Shown one piece after another: positions 1 through 5,990 of a stretch of 8,191 bases of DNA. Under the pieces are notes generated by a model that saw only the letters and a program-made list of their open reading frames with translations, was not told the DNA's origin and searched no databases. The stretch is from Spirochaetota bacterium. GTDB taxonomy: Bacteria; Spirochaetota; UBA4802; UBA5368. The position numbers were made by a program, and so were the translations under genes. The DNA is taken from positions 1 to 8,191 of the forward strand of contig JAGODA010000145.1 in NCBI GenBank assembly GCA_017998475.1. The letters are read 5' to 3'. The number at the start of each line of letters is the position of its first letter. Position 1 is the first letter of the stretch.

Positions 1-1077
1 AAGGACGAGGCGGGCTTCCGCACGGCCGAAAGCACCGTGGTGCTGGGCGACGAGGCGAAGGTACGCGCGCGCTTCAACCGCGCGCAGGTCGCGCCGCTCG
101 CCGTCTTTGCCGCGCTCGCGAGCGCGGGGCTCTACTTCATGCTCGCATGGGCGCGCCTGCGGGGCGCTCCGTCCGGCCTTTTTCTGGGGCTCTGCTGCGT
201 TGCCGCAGCCCTTTATTTTATCATGAAAACGCAGGCCAAATACTTCCTGGCCGACGACTTCATGCTCCTCAAGCGGATCGAGTACGCCGCGGGCGCCTTC
301 GCGCCGTACCTCTTTATGAATTATCTCTATTTCCTGTTCGCGCGGCGGCGGGCAAAGACGGGACGCCTCGAGAAGGCCGCCATGCTTCTAATAAACACCG
401 TGTCGGTCGCGTCGGTCGTCCCCTTTTTCGCGAGCGACAATATCCTTCTGTGGGACCGCTGGATGTACGCGGCGGTTGAGCCGCTCCTCATCGCGCCGGT
501 AGCGATGTCCTACCGCGTCCTCGCGGCGGGCACGGCGGCCGACAGGCGGAGCGCCGCGCTGATCATCGCCGGGTACACCCTGTGCGTGGCGGCCGTGGCG
601 CACGACGTAATGGTGCACCGCGCGTACATCGACAACGCCACGGTGGGGCAGTGGCCCTTTCTGGTTTTCGTCATCCTTCTCCAGCAGATGATGGGACGGC
701 TCGAGCCGGGCGCGGGGAAGAAGCGCGAGCGGATTGCCATTACCGACAGAAGCGAGGAGCGCCTTGAGGCCGTCATCGCTTACCTCGGGGAGCATTACAA
801 CAGGCCGCTCTCGCGCGAGAACCTCGCCGCGCGATTCGACATGAGCGCCGACCATCTCAGCCGCACCTTCCGCGCCTACACCGGCGTGAAGATCACCGAC
901 TACGTCAACCGCCTGCGCGTCGACTACGCGCGCGGCGAGCTCGCCGCCACCGACCGGCCCGTCATCGACATCGCGCTCGACGCGGGATTCGAGAGCCTGC
1001 GCACCTTCAACCGCGTCTTCGCGCGCGTCGAGGGGACGAGCCCCACGGCCTGGCGCGCTCGCACGCGGGCGCGGTAG
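1..1077 (+). CDS. Membrane-bound AraC-family regulator with 7TMR-DISM-like domain, 5' end missing
   Basis: The reading frame is open from base 1 to the TAG at 1075-1077, so 358 residues are visible and the true start lies upstream. A GTG at 37 is only an internal valine codon. About seven hydrophobic segments occupy residues 30-232. The short stretch before the first one (LGDEAKVRARFNR) resembles the linker between the extracellular and 7TM parts of 7TMR-DISM receptors. The last ~110 residues form an AraC/XylS DNA-binding domain with two helix-turn-helix units: LSRENLAARFDMSADHLSR, then VIDIALDAGFESLRTFNRVF, ending in the typical SPTAWR. The family pattern suggests an extracytoplasmic ligand sensed by the missing N-terminal domain and signalled straight to DNA, with no phosphorelay. 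The target and ligand are unknown. The next gene in the same direction, 116 bases on, is a possible target. The AraC domain is certain; the 7TMR-DISM assignment is likely. Confidence 0.88.
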   Translation, partial: KDEAGFRTAESTVVLGDEAKVRARFNRAQVAPLAVFAALASAGLYFMLAWARLRGAPSGLFLGLCCVAAALYFIMKTQAKYFLADDFMLLKRIEYAAGAFAPYLFMNYLYFLFARRRAKTGRLEKAAMLLINTVSVASVVPFFASDNILLWDRWMYAAVEPLLIAPVAMSYRVLAAGTAADRRSAALIIAGYTLCVAAVAHDVMVHRAYIDNATVGQWPFLVFVILLQQMMGRLEPGAGKKRERIAITDRSEERLEAVIAYLGEHYNRPLSRENLAARFDMSADHLSRTFRAYTGVKITDYVNRLRVDYARGELAATDRPVIDIALDAGFESLRTFNRVFARVEGTSPTAWRARTRAR

Positions 1078-1091
1078 GCCTTTCCATCACC

Positions 1092-1160
1092 TCCGGACAT
1101 TTTCTGTTTTTCCCGATTCTGGCGAGCGCTCCCGGCCCCGGCGGTGTAGTATCCGGACGT
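1092..1160. repeat. Two copies of TCCGGACRT in the gap between the two + strand genes
   Basis: The gap between the regulator and the propeller gene (1078-1193) holds TCCGGACAT at 1092-1100 and TCCGGACGT at 1152-1160, exactly 60 bases apart in the same orientation. The core TCCGGA is itself palindromic. Such spacing would fit a two-site operator for the neighbouring AraC-type regulator, but nine-base matches also arise by chance in GC-rich DNA. I see no convincing sigma70-type promoter; TAGTAT at 1147-1152 lacks a matching -35 box. Confidence 0.2.
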
Positions 1161-1181
1161 GATGTAAACCCGCCATAGAAC

Positions 1182-1189
1182 GAGGTGAG
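1182..1189 (+). promoter_or_regulatory. Strong Shine-Dalgarno site that sets the start at 1194
   Basis: GAGGTGAG lies five to six bases before the ATG at 1194 and is close to an ideal ribosome binding site. An upstream in-frame GTG at 1185 lies inside this site, so it is unlikely to be the start codon. Confidence 0.75.
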
Positions 1190-1193
1190 TCAA

Positions 1194-2339
1194 ATGAAAC
1201 AGGCATTGCGGAAAACGCCGCTCGGGCTCGCGGCGACCGCGGGCGTGGCGCTTGCGGCGCTGGCCGTGCTCGTCGCCGTGTGGTATTTCAGGCCCAACGC
1301 GTCGGAGGTGGACCCGGCGCTTGCAATGGAGCTCGGCGCCGCGGTGAGCGACGGCATGCACAATTCGAACACCGACATGACCTTCTGGAAGGGGCATTTC
1401 TACCTGGTGCACGCGCGCTCGAAGTACCACATGGGAAACGAGGGGTCGAGCCTAAGGGTGCTGCGCTCGGCCGACGCGAAGAGCTGGACGATGATCCACG
1501 AGGTGCGCTCGCCGGGCGAGGACGTGCGCGATCCGAAGATCGTCGTGATGAACGGAAGGCTCGTGCTGTACGTGCTGGTCAACCGCGGCTTCGAGCCCGA
1601 GCCGCACGGAACGGCCGTCACCATGACCGCCGACGGTAAAAGCTGGACGGCGCTCGAACCGGTCACGCCGGAGGGCTGGCTGCTGTGGAGACCGAAGACC
1701 CGCGACGGACGCACCTGGTACGTCACGGCGTACTGGAAGGACCACGGAAAGTCGATACTGCTCGCGTCACGCGACGGCGTGCGCTGGGACACGGTCTCCA
1801 CGATACACGAGGGCGACCGGAACGACGAGACGGCCATGGAGTTTCTTCCTGATGGAAGGATCATCGCCACGGCCCGCCTGGAGGGAACGCGCTCCTGGCA
1901 CCAGGGGGCGATGGACGCGTCAACGCTCATCGCCGTCGCCGCGCCTCCCTATACACGCTGGATGACGACCGTAAGCCGCGTCACCCGCCTCGACGGGCCG
2001 GTGCTCTTCGGCCACGCGGGAAGGGTGTTCGCGGCCGGGCGCTACGACCCGGAGAACTACGACCGCTGGTACGGGATGTCGAGCCTTCTGGGCCGCAAGC
2101 GTACGGCGCTGTACGAGGTCATGCCCGGGAAGCTCGTTAAGCTTTCGGATCTTCCCAGCGCCGGCGACACCTCGTACCCGGGCGCGGTGCTGAGGGACGG
2201 CACGCTGTATCTCTGTTATTACACGAACGACGTGAAGCGGGACTACTCGTGGCTCCTGGGGCTCGTCATGCCGAGCGACATCATGCTCGCGAGGATCGAC
2301 ATGGCCTCGCTCGTGGCGCTCGCGGACGCGCGTAAATAG
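1194..2339 (+). CDS. Membrane-anchored sialidase-like (Asp-box) beta-propeller protein
   Basis: The protein has 381 residues from the ATG at 1194, chosen because GAGGTGAG directly precedes it. Residues 1-32 have a basic start and a hydrophobic run (about 10-32) typical of a signal anchor or uncleaved signal peptide, so the rest should be outside the cytoplasm. Three Asp-box type motifs (S/T-x-D-x-x-x-W) are visible at 92-98, 145-151 and 192-198. Each closes a strand pair rich in VLYV/YLV-type sequence, as in blades of the sialidase fold. RNDETAMEF (209-217) and the C-terminal GDTSYPGAVL...LYLCYYT also resemble sialidase-superfamily proteins. I cannot confirm the arginine triad and catalytic tyrosine/glutamate pair, so whether it hydrolyses a glycan or only binds one is open. 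It follows the AraC-type regulator on the same strand, which could control it. The gene ends just before a strong inverted repeat. Confidence 0.72.
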   Translation: MKQALRKTPLGLAATAGVALAALAVLVAVWYFRPNASEVDPALAMELGAAVSDGMHNSNTDMTFWKGHFYLVHARSKYHMGNEGSSLRVLRSADAKSWTMIHEVRSPGEDVRDPKIVVMNGRLVLYVLVNRGFEPEPHGTAVTMTADGKSWTALEPVTPEGWLLWRPKTRDGRTWYVTAYWKDHGKSILLASRDGVRWDTVSTIHEGDRNDETAMEFLPDGRIIATARLEGTRSWHQGAMDASTLIAVAAPPYTRWMTTVSRVTRLDGPVLFGHAGRVFAAGRYDPENYDRWYGMSSLLGRKRTALYEVMPGKLVKLSDLPSAGDTSYPGAVLRDGTLYLCYYTNDVKRDYSWLLGLVMPSDIMLARIDMASLVALADARK

Positions 2340-2363
2340 CGCCGGAAGGCCATGGGCCTGCAT

Positions 2364-2390
2364 GAAGGCGGGGCGCCGCGCCCCGCCTTC
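2364..2390. terminator. Perfect 12-bp hairpin between convergent genes
   Basis: GAAGGCGGGGCG and its exact reverse complement CGCCCCGCCTTC flank a three-base loop (2376-2378). The repeat sits between the stop of the + strand propeller gene (2339) and the stop codon of the - strand VIT gene, whose last base (2390) overlaps the stem. Being symmetric it could serve both strands. Neither strand has a clear T-run after the stem, so it may act by blocking or by stabilising 3' ends instead of as a classical intrinsic terminator. Confidence 0.65.
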
Positions 2391-3280
2391 TACATGTCGA
2401 TCCCCGTATAGCGCTTGAGCGCGATGCCGATGAGGAAGCTCACCAGCGACACCCCGCCCGACAGGAGCGCCATCTCGGCGAAGCGCGCGCGGAAGGACTC
2501 GTCCTTCACCACGGAGTAGTAGTAGTTGAAGAGCGCGATGATGGCGAGCGCGCAGACGAACATGATGCCGAGCGAGAGATAGCGGTTGCCGAGCGCGAGG
2601 TAGGGCGTGACGAGCACGGCCACGGTCAGGATGTAGGCGATTCCCGTGTAGACCGATGCCTTTACGGCGCTGTTGTCGCCGCCCTCGGCCTTGGTCGAGA
2701 GGTACTCCGACGCGGCCATGGAGAGCGCGGCGGAGATCCCGGTGATGAGCCCGATGATCCCGATGAGCTTCGTGCTCGAGAGCGCGAAGGTGAATCCCAC
2801 GAGCGCCCCGGTGAGCTCGACCAGCGCGTCGTTGAGCCCCAGCACGACCGAGCCCATATAGTTCAGCCTGTCCTCGCGCAGCAGGCCGATGAGTTTGTAT
2901 TCGTGCTTCTTCTCGTCCTCGGCGATCGCGGCCACGTCCGGGTATTTCTTCCGGTACCTCGTGTACCGCGCGACGGCGCGCGTCTCGTCGCGCTCCAGGA
3001 GCTTCAGCGCGAAGGTCGGGCCGAGCACGCGCGCGGCAAGGAGTATCCGGTAAACGGCGAAGCGGCGGGCCTTCACCTCGGTCCCGGTGTATCCTTTGAG
3101 CAGGGCGTAATGGCGCTCCTCTTCCTTCGAAAGCCTGGCAAGCACCTTCGCGTTGGGGTCCGCGGAATTCGGCCCGAGGAGCCGCGAGTAGATTTCGACC
3201 GCCTCGGCCTCGGAGCGCTGCATCTCGAGGAAGTCGTTCAGCTCTTCCGGAGCGATTTTTTTACGCGTTCGTGATGTCAT
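2390..3280 (-). CDS. Ferritin-like / VIT1-CCC1 fusion, probable iron or manganese transporter
   Basis: The protein has 296 residues and two parts. Residues ~12-135 form a rubrerythrin/ferritin-like helical domain with two ExxH motifs (E54-H57 and E123-H126) and further acidic residues at E24/E26 and E96/E99, matching a di-iron site. Residues ~140-296 are the VIT1/CCC1 membrane domain: the signature GLNDALVELTGALVGF starts at 148, SMAASEYLSTKAEG follows, and there are about five membrane helices. Members with this architecture (membrane-bound ferritin group, such as MbfA) move Fe(II), or in some cases Mn(II), out of the cytoplasm. The ferritin part is thought to gather or sense the metal. The start ATG (3278-3280) follows AAGGGGA on the mRNA. 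It is the last gene of the - strand run, 72 bases after the YhhN-like gene. I see no Fur box. The fold is very likely; the metal is inferred. Confidence 0.88.
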   Translation of the reverse strand: MTSRTRKKIAPEELNDFLEMQRSEAEAVEIYSRLLGPNSADPNAKVLARLSKEEERHYALLKGYTGTEVKARRFAVYRILLAARVLGPTFALKLLERDETRAVARYTRYRKKYPDVAAIAEDEKKHEYKLIGLLREDRLNYMGSVVLGLNDALVELTGALVGFTFALSSTKLIGIIGLITGISAALSMAASEYLSTKAEGGDNSAVKASVYTGIAYILTVAVLVTPYLALGNRYLSLGIMFVCALAIIALFNYYYSVVKDESFRARFAEMALLSGGVSLVSFLIGIALKRYTGIDM

Positions 3281-3306
3281 GGCATTCCCCTTATCTTCCG
3301 TGCTTT

Positions 3307-3334
3307 CCGGGCCGGCACCCGTACGGCAGCCCGG
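3307..3334. repeat. Inverted repeat in the leader of the ferritin-VIT gene
   Basis: CCGGGC at 3307-3312 pairs with GCCCGG at 3329-3334, and a competing GCCG/CGGC pair (3311-3314 with 3324-3327) lies inside. It sits between the YhhN-like and VIT genes. TTTT follows only on the + strand (3335-3338), the wrong side for a terminator of the - strand transcript. It may be an intercistronic mRNA structure or a chance product of high G+C. Confidence 0.3.
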
Positions 3335-3352
3335 TTTTCCCGGGGCCGACCC

Positions 3353-4030
3353 TCAGGCTTTCGACCCCGCTTTCGGATACGACGGCGCGAGCGAGATGAC
3401 GAGCTGGCCGCCCGAGTAGAGGATGGGCCCGAAGAGCATGGGCATGATCTTCGCGTAGCTGTGCAGGGCGAACTCGATGTCGCCGAGATAGAGCATGAGC
3501 GTGCCGATCGTAAGGAGCGCCGCCTGCGTTCGTCCGAGGGCCGTCCCGAAGAGCGTGGAGGCCGCGCGCGTCACGACGAATGGAAGCACCAGCCCGTAGA
3601 TGAGAGCGGGTATGAGCATGTCCCCCAGGAATGGCTTCAGGTACGACATGAGCGCGCCGTAGACGACGAGCGCGACGGCGCCCACGTAGAGGTCCTGCTT
3701 TCGGAAGCCGCTGATGATGGTGAAACCGACCGCGTAGGTCAGGTAGGCGATGACGGCGATGACGAGCCCGCGCATCACCACGAAGGGGTCGGTCATGTCG
3801 ATGTTCAGGAAATCTCCCAGGAGCGCGATGGCGAGCCCGGCGGTCACGAAGGCCGTCAGGCGGCGGTTGACGCCCGCGCGGCGGAGCGAGAGAAGCGCCG
3901 TCGCGATGCAGAGAATCGTGATGAGCGGTTGTACGACCATGACGGTAGCGATGTCATTGGTCCAGCGTGCCTGCCAGTAGATTGCGATGCCGATCAGCGC
4001 GAACGGAACGGGGATGAGGTGCGCTCCCAT
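3353..4030 (-). CDS. YhhN/TMEM86-family membrane protein (lysoplasmalogenase-like)
   Basis: The protein has 225 residues, close to the usual ~210 of YhhN proteins, and is almost entirely hydrophobic, with about eight membrane helices. Family landmarks are recognisable: QPLITILCIATALL near 34 (KPL in most members), a helix carrying GLAIALLGDFLNI with the conserved aspartate at 73, YGLVLPFVV in the middle, and near the C-terminus LMLYLGDIEFALHSY followed by PILYSGGQLVISLA. TMEM86B and some bacterial relatives hydrolyse the vinyl-ether bond of lysoplasmalogens in the membrane; many bacterial members are untested. The start ATG follows GGAGG on the mRNA at a seven-base spacing. It lies 141 bases after the SDR gene, so it may have its own promoter. 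The family call is fairly good; the activity is inferred only. Confidence 0.68.
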   Translation of the reverse strand: MGAHLIPVPFALIGIAIYWQARWTNDIATVMVVQPLITILCIATALLSLRRAGVNRRLTAFVTAGLAIALLGDFLNIDMTDPFVVMRGLVIAVIAYLTYAVGFTIISGFRKQDLYVGAVALVVYGALMSYLKPFLGDMLIPALIYGLVLPFVVTRAASTLFGTALGRTQAALLTIGTLMLYLGDIEFALHSYAKIMPMLFGPILYSGGQLVISLAPSYPKAGSKA

Positions 4031-4131
4031 GAGTGCCTCCGTTGTTTGGAAATGCGGGCCGCGCGGGGTCCGTGCGGTAATGGTGGGGCGGGCGGCGTGT
4101 GGATTGCAAGAAGATTATTGTGCGGTCGTTG

Positions 4132-4176
4132 CGCACCTTTCGGGTGAAATGGTGCGATAAGGGCCTTTACCTTATC
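4132..4176. repeat. Two small inverted repeats at the end of the SDR gene
   Basis: CGCACC (4132-4137) pairs with GGTGCG (4151-4156), and GATAAGG (4156-4162) pairs with CCTTATC (4170-4176). The second overlaps the TAA stop of the SDR gene (4172-4174). On the - strand the second hairpin would form right at the gene's end and could protect or end the transcript, but no T-run follows. The 141-base gap between this gene and the YhhN-like gene (4031-4171) holds nothing else that I recognise. Confidence 0.3.
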
Positions 4177-5122
4177 GGATTCCCATGAATGATCGAAGTG
4201 TCTCCTCTGTGGTATACTGAGGCACAAAACCCAGCTCCTTACGGATTTTCGCTGTGTCCATGGACAATGGATAGCGGATGTAGTCGATCTGGGATTTTCC
4301 GAAGGGCACAAGGCGAAATCGGAAGAGTATCTCAACCAGCGAGTAGATAAGCTTCGGGGGCAGCGCCAGGTATTTCTTTCCCAGAAAACGCGCGAGTTCC
4401 CGGTAACGGATTCCGCCATCGGCGGCCAGGTTGAACGCGCCGCGTACGTCCTTCACCGCGGCGAGATAGAAGGCCTCGGCGGTGTCGTCCTCGTGGACGA
4501 ACTGCATGATGGGGTCGTACCCGCGCACGCCGATGATGACCGGCTGTCGCATGGACTGCGCCGTGGTGCTTTTGCAGGTGGGGCCCATTACGATGCAGGG
4601 CCGCAGCACTGCGACGGCGCAGGAACGGTGAGACGCGGCGAAACCCGCGATCATTTCCTCGATCGCAGCCTTGTTCTCCGAGTACGGGAAGCCCGGCGTG
4701 GAGCGGATGGGCGCCGTCTCGGGGAGATAGTCGGGCGTGCCCTCGAAAAAGCCGTAGGCGCAGTCCGAGCTCGCCACCACGAGCCGCTTCACGCCGGCCT
4801 TCGCGCAGGACTCGAGCACGTTCGCCGTGCCGCGTACGTCGACATCGTACTCGAAACCGCTGTCACGCGTGGGATACGCGATGAAGGCCAGGTGGATCAT
4901 CGTACCGACGCCGGTGCTGTCGACGATGCCGGCGAGCGTTGCGCCGTCGCGTATGTCGCAGCGGTGGTACTCGAAGCGATCGGGAAGTCCGAACGGGGGA
5001 GGGGCGATATCCATGCAGACGACGCGCTCGAATGAGGTGTCTCGTTCCAGGCGTTTGAGCAGGCGCTTGCCGATATAGCCGAACGCGCCGGTGATTCCGA
5101 GTATTTTTTTCGATCCGGCCAT
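4172..5122 (-). CDS. NAD(P)-dependent extended SDR (sugar epimerase/dehydratase-like)
   Basis: The protein has 316 residues, the usual length for extended short-chain dehydrogenases. The Rossmann nucleotide site is TGAFGYIG at 11-18, and D38 at the end of the second strand favours NAD(H) over NADP(H). DIRD at 56-59, HLAF at 77-80 and SSDCAYG at 118-124 are further family landmarks. The catalytic pair is Y147-xxx-K151 (YSENK). Relatives act on nucleotide-activated sugars as 4-epimerases, dehydratases or reductases, and some act on sterols or other substrates, so the exact reaction cannot be read here. The start follows GGGAGG on the mRNA, about seven bases before the ATG. It lies 87 bases after the SCP2-like gene and may share its transcript. 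The last ~70 codons are clearly less GC-rich than the rest. Confidence 0.85.
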   Translation of the reverse strand: MAGSKKILGITGAFGYIGKRLLKRLERDTSFERVVCMDIAPPPFGLPDRFEYHRCDIRDGATLAGIVDSTGVGTMIHLAFIAYPTRDSGFEYDVDVRGTANVLESCAKAGVKRLVVASSDCAYGFFEGTPDYLPETAPIRSTPGFPYSENKAAIEEMIAGFAASHRSCAVAVLRPCIVMGPTCKSTTAQSMRQPVIIGVRGYDPIMQFVHEDDTAEAFYLAAVKDVRGAFNLAADGGIRYRELARFLGKKYLALPPKLIYSLVEILFRFRLVPFGKSQIDYIRYPLSMDTAKIRKELGFVPQYTTEETLRSFMGIR

Positions 5123-5209
5123 TGATTTCCTCCCTGTGGTATCAAACCGGCGCCATTGCGGATACTGTCGCGGAGGGCAAACGAACCGCCGCAGGGCCGC
5201 CGCGCGCCT

Positions 5210-5989
5210 TCACATCACGAGCGACTGAATACGTATGAGAAAGTTGCCGAGGTCGCGCGAGTACTCGGGAGAGCCGTCGAGCGCGAGGTAGCCTTTTTCG
5301 ACGGCCTTAACCATATTGATGTCGTTGGTAAGGATGGGAAGCGCCTCGTCAATGCTCCTGAATTTCATATGAACGAAGGGCTTACGCCTCGTGCAGGTTC
5401 CCGGCCCCGCCTGGGACCTGCCCGCCTTAATACGCAGATACGCGGCGATATCATCCTGACCGCTCACGGAGAACTGGTAGATGCGTTCGGGCTGTTTGCC
5501 GGTCCACTCGGCCATCTCGGGGTCGCCGAGTTTATTGTAGCGGCTGAGCGCGGCGGCCATCATGTAGATGGAAAGCTTCACCTTCAGCCGCCGCTTCGCG
5601 GGGTCTTTCGGCCGTGCAGTCGGCATGAGGAGCGTGAGGCTGGAAAGGAGCGCGAGGAGCTTGAGGAAAAGCCCGATCTTCCGGATGCCGCGGATGCGCA
5701 CGAGCGCCGGCTTTCCTCCCAGCATTGCCACCATCCGCCTGATGGTTCTGAACTCGAAGGAGATGTCGGGAGCCTCGCAGACGCCCTGCACCACGTCGAG
5801 ACTGCCGTTCGTAAACGAAAGATAAGAGCCCACGTCGCCATTGGGGTCGCGCGCAACGAACTGGATTTTAGCCGTCACTCCCTTGAATTTTTCCGCGATC
5901 GACGGACTGTCCTTGATCACGACTTTCAGCAGGGGGAAGAGCGCCTGCAGGATGAGCTCCGCCGCCAGCCTGTTCCTGTCCGGTGCCAT
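5210..5989 (-). CDS. SCP2-like sterol/lipid-binding domain protein
   Basis: The protein has 259 residues, no signal peptide and no clear membrane helix apart from a hydrophobic stretch at ~105-122. Residues ~30-100 resemble an SCP2 sterol-carrier fold: KIQFVARD, a YLSFTNGSLDVVQG strand pair, then PDISFEF and an R-MVAMLGGKPAL helix, which is the usual 'pD...ll.Gk' ending of such domains. The C-terminal part (VKAVEKGYLALDGSPEYSR) resembles a second, weaker copy of that ending. SCP2 domains hold hydrophobic ligands such as fatty acyl chains or sterols in a tunnel; the ligand here is unknown. Its ATG (5987-5989) is separated by one base from the TGA of the transketolase C subunit, so translation is probably coupled. 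A GGAGG lies about 12 bases upstream, rather far for an independent start. The fold call is moderate; a hypothetical protein is the fallback. Confidence 0.6.
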   Translation of the reverse strand: MAPDRNRLAAELILQALFPLLKVVIKDSPSIAEKFKGVTAKIQFVARDPNGDVGSYLSFTNGSLDVVQGVCEAPDISFEFRTIRRMVAMLGGKPALVRIRGIRKIGLFLKLLALLSSLTLLMPTARPKDPAKRRLKVKLSIYMMAAALSRYNKLGDPEMAEWTGKQPERIYQFSVSGQDDIAAYLRIKAGRSQAGPGTCTRRKPFVHMKFRSIDEALPILTNDINMVKAVEKGYLALDGSPEYSRDLGNFLIRIQSLVM

Positions 5990-5990
5990 G

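Noticed and set aside
37..39. GTG as the start of the AraC-type gene
   Set aside because: The frame is open to the window edge, there is no ribosome binding site, and residues before it continue the expected linker of a larger receptor.
1147..1152. TAGTAT as a -10 promoter box for the propeller gene
   Set aside because: There is no reasonable -35 element at 16-18 bases upstream, so the match is too weak to call.
3461..4147. Open frame of 228 codons on the + strand
   Set aside because: It is antisense to the YhhN-like gene; the charged translation, rich in E, R, D and G, is what the complement of a hydrophobic GC-rich gene gives.
5123..5209. Promoter or terminator in the gap between the SCP2-like and SDR genes
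   Set aside because: Apart from the ribosome binding site of the SDR gene I find no hairpin with a T-run and no paired -35/-10 boxes.
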